64,000 nt of DNA from Leptolyngbya sp. NIES-2104 (GCF_001485215.1 NZ_BBWW01000001.1:1922001-1986000), one strand, 5' to 3'; numbered from the stretch's first letter, positions 1 through 7,824 are shown. Program-made: numbers and translations. The notes: generated by a model not told the origin, from the sequence alone.

Positions 1-48
1 AATGGACTTGCGCCGATTAGCCCAAAATTCCATTTCAGGGCGGGACGT
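1..48. repeat. Degenerate copy of the long palindromic intergenic repeat
   Basis: The stretch at about 10-44 reads like a worn reverse-orientation copy of the core seen at 57341-57363 and elsewhere: TTAGCCC, then AATTCCATTTC, then GGGCGGG. The window begins inside it, so the left end is unknown. It is called only by similarity to the better copies. Confidence 0.5.
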
Positions 49-57
49 TGCAACGAA

Positions 58-102
58 CGATACTTTTCAAATAGCCTCTAAGAGACTATCGATACTTTTC
101 AA
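58..102. repeat. Short direct repeat, 13 bp
   Basis: CGATACTTTTCAA occurs at 58-70 and again at 90-102, a 32-bp period. It lies just beyond the terminator of the hli gene. Function unknown. Confidence 0.5.
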
Positions 103-115
103 GAATTCTCTAAAC

Positions 116-151
116 AAAAAAGGTGATGTCTGAAACAGGCATCACCTTTTT
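116..151 (-). terminator. Rho-independent terminator of the hli gene
   Basis: A 12-bp perfect stem (117-128 with 140-151) extends by three more pairs, closes on loop GAAAC, and is flanked by A and T runs on both sides. It lies 18 bases past the hli stop codon. The symmetric A/T flanks could make it work in both directions. Confidence 0.85.
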
Positions 152-169
152 ATAAATCTGTAACAAACT

Positions 170-379
170 TTAGAGGCTGGTTAGAAATCCAATCACGCCT
201 TGTCCAGTAAAGACTTCTAACAACAAAAGTGATACGAAACCAATCATTGCGAGCCGACCATTTAAGAGTTCTGCGTTAGTGTTGAACCCGAATTGGGGCT
301 GATCTGTCACATACATTTGAGGCTCGATCGCGAAGTTATTCAGCTTGCCTTGATCGTCCACAATAGAACCACTTTTCAT
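170..379 (-). CDS. hli: High-light-inducible chlorophyll-binding protein (HLIP/SCP)
   Basis: A 69-residue single-helix member of the CAB/ELIP/HLIP superfamily. Such proteins bind chlorophyll and carotenoid in the thylakoid membrane and protect photosystem II assembly intermediates and chlorophyll synthesis under light stress. Residues about 38-66 form one membrane helix containing ELLNGRLAMIGF, the chlorophyll-binding motif (Glu and Asn ligands, Arg partner). The N-terminal 35 residues are hydrophilic. GAGAAGA lies just upstream of the ATG. It is a single gene with its own terminator at 116-151. A candidate RpaB site (HLR1) about 30 bp upstream of the start fits the light-stress control known for this family. 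The family call is secure; which Hli paralogue it is cannot be told. Confidence 0.95.
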   Translation of the reverse strand: MKSGSIVDDQGKLNNFAIEPQMYVTDQPQFGFNTNAELLNGRLAMIGFVSLLLLEVFTGQGVIGFLTSL

Positions 380-404
380 AGAATCTTCTCACTTTCTTGT
401 TTGA

Positions 405-448
405 TTTCTTTACAAAGCTTAACAGTTGTATTGAGATTTGTAAAGAAA
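405..448 (-). promoter_or_regulatory. Candidate HLR1/RpaB site and 12-bp inverted repeat in the hli promoter
   Basis: TTTACAAA at 409-416 matches the HLR1 half-site (G/T)TTACA(T/A)(T/A). After exactly 2 bp comes TTAACAGT (419-426), a 6/8 match, giving the two-repeat, 2-bp-spaced layout known for RpaB at hli promoters. The half-site is also part of a perfect inverted repeat, TTTCTTTACAAA (405-416) and TTTGTAAAGAAA (437-448), with a 20-bp spacer. The site is 30-70 bp upstream of the hli ATG. The rest of the 380-679 interval, shared with the divergent gene at 680, shows no coding sequence. Confidence 0.5.
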
Positions 449-679
449 CTCTAGAGCATTCGTCTGAATCTGGGCGAAAAGTCGATGTGTATCACTCTGT
501 GAAGTCGTAAACGCAATTACAGCTTTTCAGGGTTTACTGGTACATAATTCAGTCAGTCCTTCACCAAGTTTCTTTATAAAGATTTAAGATTTGGTAACAT
601 CCAGACCCGAACTGAAAATTCCCTCGTATTCTTAGAGGAAGCTCCAACCTGTTTCAAGTTCGTTTCATGTAGGTGGTCT

Positions 680-994
680 ATGTCGTTTAGCCTCACCCTT
701 AGTTATCTTCGATCGCTCCTCTTAGCCAGTCTATTGAGTTTCCTTGCCCCGCTCACGCTCCTCGGCGGCATGATTATGATTCTTCTGTTTCTTGGAGCGA
801 TTCCAGGACTCACCCTATTCGGACAAGCCTGCACCACTCAAATGCTGTCATTTCTTCAAACCTTTGGAAATGGAAGTGCGCTTGAAGGCGCGATCGTCAT
901 TGGATGTGCTTGTGCAGTCGTCGGTGCACTGTTCGACACTTATAATTTCACGGTGACAACCGCGATCGACGCGAACAAACCCCTCTCTGAATAA
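680..994 (+). CDS. Small membrane protein of unknown function
   Basis: 104 residues, not recognised. Residues about 8-47 are strongly hydrophobic and can make two membrane segments. A third hydrophobic stretch lies at about 70-88 (EGAIVIGCACAVVGALF). No charged or catalytic motif is visible. AGGTGG sits 3 bases before the ATG, a slightly short Shine-Dalgarno spacing. It lies between the divergent hli gene and the M16 protease pair on the same strand, 55 bp away, so it might be co-transcribed with the proteases. That is inference only. The reading frame is clean and uses codons like its neighbours. Confidence 0.7.
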   Translation: MSFSLTLSYLRSLLLASLLSFLAPLTLLGGMIMILLFLGAIPGLTLFGQACTTQMLSFLQTFGNGSALEGAIVIGCACAVVGALFDTYNFTVTTAIDANKPLSE

Positions 995-1049
995 GTCAAT
1001 TCTGACGAAACTCTCTATCCTAGAAAACGTGCCTTCAAAGGTCGTAAAC

Positions 1050-2573
1050 ATGGTGAGAATGAGTCGGACAATTGTCAGTTTTGTATTAATTTTTCTCCTT
1101 GGTTGGAGTAGCGTTCCGGGTGCTGGATTTGCACGAACGCTACCTACTCAGTCGATTCAGCCGTATCTCGATCGTGTGATTCAAAATGTCACCGAATTTA
1201 AGTTAGAGAATGGTCTGAAATTTATCGTGTTAGAGCGACACCAAGCGCCTGTGGTTTCGTTTCTAACTTATGCGGATGTCGGTGGCGCAGATGAACCGGA
1301 AGGAAAAACCGGAGTTGCTCACTATTTAGAGCATTTGGCGTTCAAAGGCACAACGCGGATCGGAACCTCGAATTATCAGGCAGAAAAGCCGCTGTTAGAT
1401 CAGTTAGATCAGCTTGCAGCGCAGATTAAAGCTGGAAAAGAACAGAAGAAAGATGTCAGCGCCTTGCAAGTCGAGTTCGATCGCATTCAAGCCGAAGCGA
1501 CGAAACTAGGACGGCAAAACGAACTCGGTCGCATTGTGGAGCAAGCAGGCGGAGTCGGTTTGAACGCGAATACATCTTCTGATGCGACTCGGTATTTCTA
1601 TAGCTTCCCCTCGAATAAGCTAGAACTCTGGATGTCGCTTGAATCGGAACGGTTTCTAGAGCCTGTATTTCGGGAGTTTTTCCAAGAGAAATCGGTGATT
1701 TTAGAAGAGCGACGATTGAGAACAGAGAATTCTCCGATCGGGCAATTGATCGAAGCCTTCGTCGGTACTGCATTTCAAGTTCATCCTTATCGTCGTCCGG
1801 TGATTGGGTACACGGCTGATTTGGTGAATTTGACGCGAAAAGATGTGCAGGACTTTTTTGATACACATTACGTTCCGAATAATTTGACGATCGCAATTGT
1901 CGGTGATGTGAATCCTACTGAAGTGAAACGCCTCGCTCAACTCTATTTCGGTCGTTATAAAACGAAGCCTACCCCACCTGATGTGATCGCTGTTGAACCT
2001 TCGCAAACCAAACAGCGAGAAGTGACGCTAAAACTGCAATCTCAGCCTTGGTATTTGGAAGGCTATCATCGTCCAGCGTTGAACCATCCTGATAATGCGA
2101 TCTATGAAACGATCGCATCGATTCTCAGTGATGGTCGGACTTCGAGACTGTATCGATCGCTGGTTGAGCAGAAAAAACTCGCATTAGCGGCTCAAGGAAT
2201 TAATGGTTTTCCGGGCGATAAGTTTCCGAATTTGATGGTGTTTTATGCGTTGACGGCTCCGGGTCGATCGATTGAAGAAGTCGCACCTGCATTGAGAGCG
2301 GAAATCGATCGATTAAAAACTCAGCCTGTTTCGGCAGAAGAACTCGATCGCGTAAAAACTCAAGCGAGAGCCGGATTATTACGATCGCTCGATTCAAACA
2401 TGGGAATGGCTCAGTCGCTCTTAGAGTACGAAATCAAAACGGGAAGCTGGCGAAACTTGTTTAAGCAGATTGACGCGATCGCGAAAATTACACCTGCTGA
2501 TATTCAGCGAGTCGCCAAAGCCACGTTTATCGACAACAATCGCACGATCGGGCGCATTTTGCCCCAAGGATAA
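1050..2573 (+). CDS. M16 family zinc metallopeptidase, catalytic partner
   Basis: 507 residues with an N-terminal signal peptide or anchor (about residues 1-28), so it acts outside the cytoplasm. The inverted zinc motif HYLEH (H91, E94, H95) and a downstream glutamate region (ILEERRLR) identify an active pitrilysin/processing-peptidase family (M16) enzyme, which cuts small peptides. The second half is the usual non-catalytic M16 repeat. I chose ATG 1050 over GTG 1029 because AAAGG lies 7 bases before it and the signal peptide then starts cleanly. The next gene, 7 bp downstream, is an M16 homologue without the zinc motif. The two most likely form the heterodimer typical of bacterial two-gene M16 systems. 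The substrate is unknown. Confidence 0.93.
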   Translation: MVRMSRTIVSFVLIFLLGWSSVPGAGFARTLPTQSIQPYLDRVIQNVTEFKLENGLKFIVLERHQAPVVSFLTYADVGGADEPEGKTGVAHYLEHLAFKGTTRIGTSNYQAEKPLLDQLDQLAAQIKAGKEQKKDVSALQVEFDRIQAEATKLGRQNELGRIVEQAGGVGLNANTSSDATRYFYSFPSNKLELWMSLESERFLEPVFREFFQEKSVILEERRLRTENSPIGQLIEAFVGTAFQVHPYRRPVIGYTADLVNLTRKDVQDFFDTHYVPNNLTIAIVGDVNPTEVKRLAQLYFGRYKTKPTPPDVIAVEPSQTKQREVTLKLQSQPWYLEGYHRPALNHPDNAIYETIASILSDGRTSRLYRSLVEQKKLALAAQGINGFPGDKFPNLMVFYALTAPGRSIEEVAPALRAEIDRLKTQPVSAEELDRVKTQARAGLLRSLDSNMGMAQSLLEYEIKTGSWRNLFKQIDAIAKITPADIQRVAKATFIDNNRTIGRILPQG

Positions 2574-2580
2574 GCCACGA

Positions 2581-4035
2581 ATGAAACTACTCCGAATCAC
2601 TACGCTATTTATTTCAGCGTTACTTTTTGTATTACTATCTGTGCATCCCGCCGTTGCAGATACACCAAAGCACTACACCGATCTAAAGTTCTCACCGCCT
2701 CCAGAAATTCGCGTTCCAGACTATACGCGCTTTCAGCTTCAAAACGGCATGATCGTGTACTTGATGGAAGATCACGAATTGCCTTTAGTTAGTGGAACCG
2801 CGATCGTGCGGACAGGCGATAAATTCGATCCCACGAATCAAGTCGGACTTGGAGAACTGACCGGAACTCTAGTTCGTGCGGGTGGAACGCAAAAACGCAC
2901 CGCTGATCAACTCAATCAATTACTAGAACAACGTGCCGCAGTGATTGAAACGGGAATTTCCACCACTGCGGGAAGTGCAGGATTCAATACGCTCGCAGAA
3001 GATTTGCCCGAAGTGTTCGATCTGTTTGCGGAAGTGATTCAGCAGCCTGCATTTGCAGAAGATAAATTCGCGATCGCGAAAGTTCAACTTCAAGGCGGAA
3101 TTGCCCGCAGAAACGATGATCCCAACGGCATCGCAGGTCGAGAATTTCAGAAATTAATCTACGGCGATGAAAGTCCTTTTGCTCGAACGATCGAATATGC
3201 CACGATCGCGAACGTTTCGCGCAATGATTTGATTGCGTTCTATCAGCGATCGTTTCGTCCTGATCAGATGCTGCTCGGAATTGTTGGCGACTTTGAACCG
3301 AAACAAATGCGATCGCTCATCGAAGCGAAATTTGGCACTTGGAAACCTGCGGCTCAAGCAGCATTACCAAAACCGACTCCAGAACCCGTGAAACAAGCAA
3401 AACAAGGCGGCGTGTTCTTCGTAAATCAGCCGCAATTGAATCAAAGTTACATTCAAATGGGTCATCTCGGCGGAACCTTGAACAGCCCAGATTATCCGGC
3501 TTTGAGCGTGATGGAAGATGTCTTGAGTGGATTTGGGCGGCGATTGTTTAACGAAGTGCGATCGCGTCAAGGATTAGCTTATTCAGTCGGTGCAAGTTGG
3601 AGCGCTCAGTTTGATTATCCGGGTGTATTTATTGCGAGTGGCGAAACGCGATCGGATGCGACCGTTCCGTTTATTCGATCGGTGAGGCAGGAAATCGATC
3701 GGATTCGGAAAGAACCAATCTCAGCCGATGAACTCGCTTTTGCAAAAGATACAGTGTTGAACTCGTTTATCTTTAACTTCCAAGATCCGAGTCAAACCTT
3801 ATCGCGGTTGTTGCGTTACGAATATTACGGGTATCCAAACGACTTCATTTTTCAGTATCGCAAAGCTGTGGAAGCGACTTCGACTTCTGATGTTCAACGA
3901 GTTGCACAAAAGTATCTTCAGCCTGACAAGATCGTGACTTTAGTGGTTGGAAACGAGAAAGAAATTCAGCCTGCGCTATCGAGTTTAGGGCAACCTGTAG
4001 CAGCAGTTGATATCACCATTCCGAAGCCTCAGTGA
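2581..4035 (+). CDS. M16 family peptidase homologue, non-catalytic partner
   Basis: 484 residues with a clear signal peptide (MKLLRITTLFISALLFVLL, cleaved near VHPAVA). The fold matches M16 (N-terminal beta-alpha lobe, then FFVNQPQLNQSYIQMG and an RSRQGLAYSVGA segment typical of the second lobe). Where HxxEH should stand, the sequence reads LGELTGTLVRAGGT, so zinc cannot be bound. In two-gene M16 proteases the second subunit supplies the R/Y substrate-binding residues, and QGLAYSVG fits that role. ATG 2581 is preceded by AAGGA at a 10-base spacing. An in-frame extension upstream would overlap the previous gene and lacks a signal peptide. Translation is probably coupled to the catalytic subunit. 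Confidence 0.92.
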   Translation: MKLLRITTLFISALLFVLLSVHPAVADTPKHYTDLKFSPPPEIRVPDYTRFQLQNGMIVYLMEDHELPLVSGTAIVRTGDKFDPTNQVGLGELTGTLVRAGGTQKRTADQLNQLLEQRAAVIETGISTTAGSAGFNTLAEDLPEVFDLFAEVIQQPAFAEDKFAIAKVQLQGGIARRNDDPNGIAGREFQKLIYGDESPFARTIEYATIANVSRNDLIAFYQRSFRPDQMLLGIVGDFEPKQMRSLIEAKFGTWKPAAQAALPKPTPEPVKQAKQGGVFFVNQPQLNQSYIQMGHLGGTLNSPDYPALSVMEDVLSGFGRRLFNEVRSRQGLAYSVGASWSAQFDYPGVFIASGETRSDATVPFIRSVRQEIDRIRKEPISADELAFAKDTVLNSFIFNFQDPSQTLSRLLRYEYYGYPNDFIFQYRKAVEATSTSDVQRVAQKYLQPDKIVTLVVGNEKEIQPALSSLGQPVAAVDITIPKPQ

Positions 4036-4058
4036 TTTTTTTAACATAGCCTAAATTA

Positions 4059-4096
4059 ACCCTCTGATTCTGCAAAATTTGCTAGAGCCAGAGGGT
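4059..4096 (+). terminator. Probable terminator after the M16 gene pair
   Basis: ACCCTCTG (4059-4066) pairs with CAGAGGGT (4089-4096) and is followed by AATTTGT. The T-run is weak, so termination efficiency is uncertain. The rest of 4036-4317 is AT-rich, with no gene seen. Confidence 0.5.
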
Positions 4097-4317
4097 AATT
4101 TGTATGTTTAACGTTTTTAATTTCAAACATTCATTTAGATTGAACTAATTAAATTACAAGATTCGTTATCTATCTATTGGTAGATTTCAAATTTCTTGTG
4201 TCTGTTTAGGTTAAGTGGAGAATAAGAGAAAGTTAAGGCATTCACTGATACATCAATGCTGAGCGGCATGTCTGGGTGCTTACGGATGAAATCATCTAAA
4301 ATTACCGAAGAACTCAA

Positions 4318-5040
4318 TTGAAAAAGATAGACAGACACAGGATTGTGAGGGGTTTAAGCAGGCAAGGTTCACTTGAATTTCTTGCACTATTGCTGCTCAC
4401 CGATTTGACTATCATTGGGATTCATACTGCTGCTTATATTCTCTATATTGATACTCCTCCTTCTTATTGGTCGATCGCAGCCGATCGCAGTTTTGGAGAA
4501 ACATTCCAATACATTAAAGAACTTTGGTTAGTGTTTAGTTTTGCGATGTTGACCCGTATTCGCTCTAACTGGCTATACGGATCATTGTCGCTACTATGTT
4601 GCTATTTATTCTTAGATGACTTGTTTCTAATTCATGAACGAGTTGGAGAGATGATCGCACTGAATTTCAATTTTCAGCCGATGTTCAAGCTTCGAGCGAT
4701 CGACTATGGAGAGCTAATTGTGAATGCGATCGCAGGAAGTTTCTTTGCTGTTCTCATTGGTAGTTCCTACTGGCGGGGAAGTAGGGCGTTTCGTCAGGTC
4801 TGTTATCGAGTTTTAGTCTTATTGGGCGGAGTGGTGTTTTGTGGCATTGTGCTAGATGTTCTTCACATCATTGTTACGACACTCTACCCCCGCTTGTATA
4901 GTGCTTTTGACCTGCTTGAAGACGGCGGAGAAATGCTATTTATGAGCGTTTTGTGTTGGTACGGTATATCGCTAATTAAACAGCAAGAAAAAGTTGTGCA
5001 GCAACCTGAACTTGAATTACCGCTTCAACGCAAGGGTTAA
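4318..5040 (+). CDS. Multi-pass membrane protein of unknown function
   Basis: 240 residues, not recognised. Five hydrophobic segments can be seen, at about residues 18-44, 62-77, 83-97, 134-150 and 158-182, plus a weaker one near 205-220. The frame has no ATG near its beginning and a stop lies at 4297, so the start must be TTG 4318 or a later GTG. TTG 4318 is supported only by a GAAG a few bases upstream. The C-terminal 20 residues are hydrophilic and Gln/Glu-rich. Its 3' end overlaps the convergent methyltransferase gene by 24 bp. No pathway can be assigned. Confidence 0.7.
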   Translation: MKKIDRHRIVRGLSRQGSLEFLALLLLTDLTIIGIHTAAYILYIDTPPSYWSIAADRSFGETFQYIKELWLVFSFAMLTRIRSNWLYGSLSLLCCYLFLDDLFLIHERVGEMIALNFNFQPMFKLRAIDYGELIVNAIAGSFFAVLIGSSYWRGSRAFRQVCYRVLVLLGGVVFCGIVLDVLHIIVTTLYPRLYSAFDLLEDGGEMLFMSVLCWYGISLIKQQEKVVQQPELELPLQRKG

Positions 5041-5676
5041 TCCATCTGCGATCGGTAAAAGGCTAACCATCACTCGATCGTCTTGCGCGACTTTCGCATT
5101 GAAGTCGCGAATCGTGTTCGTAATCTTATCGTGATCGGTTTCATCAGCCACACGACCCGCCCACAAGACATTGTCGATCGCAATTAATCCACCAGATCGC
5201 ACGAGTTGAACTGCTCGATCGTAGTAATTCGCATAGTTGCCTTTATCCGCGTCGATAAAGGCGAAGTCGAATGTTCCTGCTTGATCCTTCAAAAGTTCAT
5301 CGAGTGTGTCGATCGCGGGTGCGATGCGTAGATCAATCTTGTCTGCGACTCCTGCGAGTTCCCAGTATCGACGAGCGATCGCGGTATATTCTTCACTTAC
5401 ATCGCACGCAATCAGTTTTCCATCCGGCGGTAACGCGATCGCAACCGAAAGCGAACTATATCCGGTGAAGACTCCCACTTCTAGCGCTTTTTTTGCCTGC
5501 ATTAATCGCACCAAGAGCGCCATCAATTGACCCTGATCCGACGAAATCTGCATTCGAGCTTGGGGCATCTGTGCGGTTTCTTCACGAAGTTGGGCGAGAA
5601 TGTCCGATTCTGGCTGCGAGTTTGAGAGAATATAGCGGTAGAGAGACTCATCGACACCAAACGCTTGCTTATACAT
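5017..5676 (-). CDS. Class I SAM-dependent O-methyltransferase (CCoAOMT-like)
   Basis: 219 residues. The sequence follows the small cation-dependent catechol/caffeoyl-CoA O-methyltransferase family, as in the Synechocystis enzyme that methylates dihydroxyphenolics. The signatures are QISSDQGQLMALL, the SAM-binding loop LEVGVFTGYSS, the acidic strand IACDVSEE, the metal-binding FIDADKGNY, IDNVLWAGRV and the C-terminal GDGLTLA-like ADGLTLALKR. ATG 5676 was chosen because homologues begin close to this point; an ATG nine codons upstream (5703) is possible but would overlap the divergent lipoprotein gene more deeply. With this start the two divergent genes are only 7 bp apart, so each promoter must lie inside the other gene. 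The natural substrate is unknown. Confidence 0.92.
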   Translation of the reverse strand: MYKQAFGVDESLYRYILSNSQPESDILAQLREETAQMPQARMQISSDQGQLMALLVRLMQAKKALEVGVFTGYSSLSVAIALPPDGKLIACDVSEEYTAIARRYWELAGVADKIDLRIAPAIDTLDELLKDQAGTFDFAFIDADKGNYANYYDRAVQLVRSGGLIAIDNVLWAGRVADETDHDKITNTIRDFNAKVAQDDRVMVSLLPIADGLTLALKR

Positions 5677-5683
5677 GGGAGTT

Positions 5684-6094
5684 ATGACCGTGAAACGAAC
5701 CATACAAATTATCTTATCGATTGTTCTAGCAATTGGTTTAGTCGCGTGTGGTGGGCGATATTCAGTTCCTGGAAATGTATTGAAAAAAGCGATCGCGATT
5801 ACGGTCGATCAGACTCAGCAAGAAATCAGCCAGCAGATCAAACTCTCAGGCATTCCGAAAGTGAATGTCGATCGCGTCAAAATCACCGATCAATCTCCGC
5901 TCAAGATCGAAGGTATCGAGGGCTATCACGTTAAAGGCGAGTACGATTTCACTCTGAAGCTACCGAAGCGACAAGATCAATTGTCAGACAATTCTTTCGA
6001 TCTGTATTTGCAGCGGCAGATTGTCGATAAAAAGCAGATTTGGAAGTTAGCTCAGCGTGAAGGTGAAGACTGGAAACTCAAAGCGATCGAGTAG
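5684..6094 (+). CDS. Small lipoprotein of unknown function
   Basis: 136 residues. A type II signal peptide with lipobox LVAC (Cys at about residue 21), followed by GG, predicts lipid anchoring in a membrane facing the periplasm. The mature part is about 115 residues of alternating short strands (VNVDRVKITDQSPLKIEGI, YHVKGEYDFTLKL), suggesting a small beta-rich domain; no family is recognised. Start choice is ATG 5684, giving MTVKRT before the hydrophobic core; ATG 5675 and GTG 5690 are alternatives. It is head to head with the methyltransferase with almost no intergenic space. Confidence 0.8.
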   Translation: MTVKRTIQIILSIVLAIGLVACGGRYSVPGNVLKKAIAITVDQTQQEISQQIKLSGIPKVNVDRVKITDQSPLKIEGIEGYHVKGEYDFTLKLPKRQDQLSDNSFDLYLQRQIVDKKQIWKLAQREGEDWKLKAIE

Positions 6095-6145
6095 GATTCA
6101 GTTCTTTCCTGAATTACAATGAGGCATCGCGTTGAAATTGCACCT

Positions 6146-6430
6146 ATGGCAAAACAAATTTCTCATACTGAAGCCATCGAAAATTTCGCACAACTATGTG
6201 AGGAAGCGATTTCGACAGGAGAAGCGATCGAAATTACCCGCGAAGACGCTGAGAGCGTTTCGATTATCTCGACCGCAGAGCTAGAAAGCCTACGCGAGAC
6301 CGTTTATCTGTTTAGTTCACATGCAAATGCAGTTCGTTTGCTTGATGCGTTAGAACGCGCACAATCTAGAACGAACCAACCTCGTACTTTGGATTCGCTA
6401 CACGCTGAATATTACTATTACGATCGCTAA
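6146..6430 (+). CDS. Phd/YefM-type antitoxin without an adjacent toxin
   Basis: 94 residues. The N-terminus (MAKQISHTEAIENFAQLCEE, then EAIEITREDAESVSIIS and the ISTAELESL helix) matches the DNA-binding fold of Phd/YefM antitoxins. The C-terminal part (LLDALERAQSR, LDSLHAEYYYYDR) resembles the toxin-binding tail. ATG 6146 is the family start; an upstream in-frame ATG at 6119 adds nine non-conserved residues. No RelE/Doc/Fic-like toxin follows: the next gene is a convergent HTH gene that overlaps it by 4 bp. So this is either an orphan antitoxin used as a repressor or one that has lost its toxin. Confidence 0.85.
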   Translation: MAKQISHTEAIENFAQLCEEAISTGEAIEITREDAESVSIISTAELESLRETVYLFSSHANAVRLLDALERAQSRTNQPRTLDSLHAEYYYYDR

Positions 6431-6768
6431 ATCTTGCACTTATCAGAAATTGTCTCGATCGCTAAACTGATTTGCGCGATCGTATCTTTAATCTCGGAAA
6501 TTTCATCGTTTAAATGATCAAGTCGAGCTTCGATCGTTTTCAAATTCGACGGCAATTGCCACATTGAGAATTTCAACGCTGATAAAATCTTCTCAACCGT
6601 TGCAAAACTTGGCTCATATTTCGGATCGTTCAGAATTCGATTAATTTGCTGTGTGTAGCCTAATGCACTGCCACCATGCTCTTCAGCGATTTTTGCCGAA
6701 ATCTGACGAATACTCACGCCTTGTAGTTTCATTAACTCCCGAATCACCACCACCACTCTTTCTTGCAT
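6427..6768 (-). CDS. HTH (XRE-like) DNA-binding protein with C-terminal coiled coil
   Basis: 113 residues. Residues about 5-65 form a helix-turn-helix domain (VSIRQISAKIAEEHGG, YTQQINRILNDPKYEPSFATVEKIL), as in lambda-repressor-like regulators. The last 45 residues (IEARLDHLNDEISEIKDTIAQISLAIETIS) form heptads, probably a dimerising coiled coil. ATG 6768 has AGGTGG 5 bases upstream; the GTG three codons earlier is less well placed. It is convergent with the orphan antitoxin, stop codons overlapping. Target genes are unknown. Confidence 0.8.
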   Translation of the reverse strand: MQERVVVVIRELMKLQGVSIRQISAKIAEEHGGSALGYTQQINRILNDPKYEPSFATVEKILSALKFSMWQLPSNLKTIEARLDHLNDEISEIKDTIAQISLAIETISDKCKI

Positions 6769-6777
6769 TCGATCCAC

Positions 6778-7018
6778 CTTTCGATTAATCTATGGTCTGA
6801 GAACTTGAATCAACTGAACGACCTTGCCGCGAGTGGTGGAGGTCTTTTTTTCATCAGAAAGCAGTAGAACCAATGGGCGCTCTACTGCTACACATCAACC
6901 GGGATAGAATGCGGATAAGAAAACAAGTAATAAATGTGGGGCAGGCATCTTGCCTGCTTCCCTAGGCGGGCAGGATGCCCACCCCACAATTATTTACTTA
7001 ACTCCTTGAATCGTGTCT
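6778..7018. other. Intergenic stretch with a weak hairpin and a palindromic repeat
   Basis: GACCT at about 6820 and AGGTC at about 6842, followed by seven T, form a weak terminator-like hairpin reading rightwards. The palindromic repeat at 6935-6988 fills most of the rest. No coding sequence is seen. Confidence 0.4.
6935..6988. repeat. Palindromic intergenic repeat (GTGGGGCAGGCAT type)
   Basis: TGTGGGGCAGGCATCTTGCC on the left is mirrored by GGCAGGATGCCCACCCCACA on the right, an imperfect inverted repeat of two 23-base arms around TTCCCTAG. Its form suits a dispersed, non-autonomous repeat. It may also act as the transcript end of the minus-strand cluster that stops at 7019. Confidence 0.7.
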
Positions 7019-7393
7019 CTACAAGCCGACCAATTCACGCGACTCTAATCCGCTCAACTGCTGCGCGATCGCGAATCTGGCTTCTAGCTTGGCGACGCTG
7101 AACTCGTTCCGCAACCGCTCCAAATGAGCGAACGCATTCGCTTTCTCGGTCGTGGAGCGATTCAGGGCATCGATCGCCCGCTGATATTCATTATTCACTT
7201 GCAGCACTTCAAAGCGGCGGGCTTTGCGCTGATTGTCATTCTTCAAGGCGGCTTCAAACGCGACGACCATATCGGCATTGCCTTCCAGTCGAGCGATATG
7301 ATAGCGAACCTCAGCGATATTCTGCTCCAATTCATTCACATGCTGGGAAGCTTGAGCGATCGCACTGGGATATTGATCTAAACGAAGTTTCAT
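7019..7393 (-). CDS. Small coiled-coil protein of unknown function
   Basis: 124 residues, not recognised by name. The protein is almost entirely helical and charged: AQASQHVNELEQNIAEVRYH, an FEAALKNDNQRKARRFEVLQ segment and a C-terminal LERLRNEFSVAKLEARFAIA. ATG 7393 (MKLRLDQYPSAIAQ) has AGGA at a 9-base spacing; an ATG three codons upstream would have the same AGGA only 2 bases away. It is the last gene of a three-gene minus-strand cluster of small unknown proteins (7019-8196). Such small coiled-coil proteins occur in phage-derived or DNA-metabolism cassettes, but nothing here proves that origin. Confidence 0.75.
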   Translation of the reverse strand: MKLRLDQYPSAIAQASQHVNELEQNIAEVRYHIARLEGNADMVVAFEAALKNDNQRKARRFEVLQVNNEYQRAIDALNRSTTEKANAFAHLERLRNEFSVAKLEARFAIAQQLSGLESRELVGL

Positions 7394-7481
7394 GACTGAC
7401 ATTCCTGAAAATAATAAGTGGTCAGTAGCCATCGGGTCAAAACTGACAACCGACTACGAACAACAACAAACCTTTCAAGCT

Positions 7482-7760
7482 CTAAGCGACGCGACTCTGT
7501 AACACCGGAACGCGAGTCGGTAGCTCAGAGGAAAGCTCGGAAATCGGGGGAAGCTCTCTTTGAGACTGCGGTGCCGCTTGCTCTAGAACTTGCACTTCAA
7601 TCTTGACGGACACGAGATACGAACCGGGCTGCTCTCCGACTGCTTGCGCGATTAGCCCAGCAAACTCTGGTCGATCGGCAGTAATCGGATCACGAAGCGA
7701 ACACCGATCCCACTCATACTTGGCACTCGGATCAAGCTGAAGAATGTAATGCTTCGTCAT
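7482..7760 (-). CDS. Small protein of unknown function
   Basis: 92 residues, not recognised. The first 55 residues look like a compact domain (ILQLDPSAKYEWDRCSL, DPITADRPEFAGLIAQAVGE, YLVSVKIEVQVLEQ). The C-terminal 35 are Pro/Ser/Arg-rich and probably disordered. It sits in the middle of the three-gene cluster, 88 bp before the coiled-coil gene. The motif ATTGTAGTG (7789-7797) lies 29 bp upstream of its start and recurs upstream of the first gene of the cluster. Confidence 0.75.
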   Translation of the reverse strand: MTKHYILQLDPSAKYEWDRCSLRDPITADRPEFAGLIAQAVGEQPGSYLVSVKIEVQVLEQAAPQSQRELPPISELSSELPTRVPVLQSRVA

Positions 7761-7824
7761 GGAACAAGAACCTGAATCACATGTACTAATTGTAGTGTAA
7801 AACGGCTACGATTTCAAGTGATTT

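Noticed and set aside
2470-2580. Upstream extension of the second M16 protein
   Set aside because: It would overlap the first M16 gene in another frame, and the signal peptide and ribosome site start at 2581.
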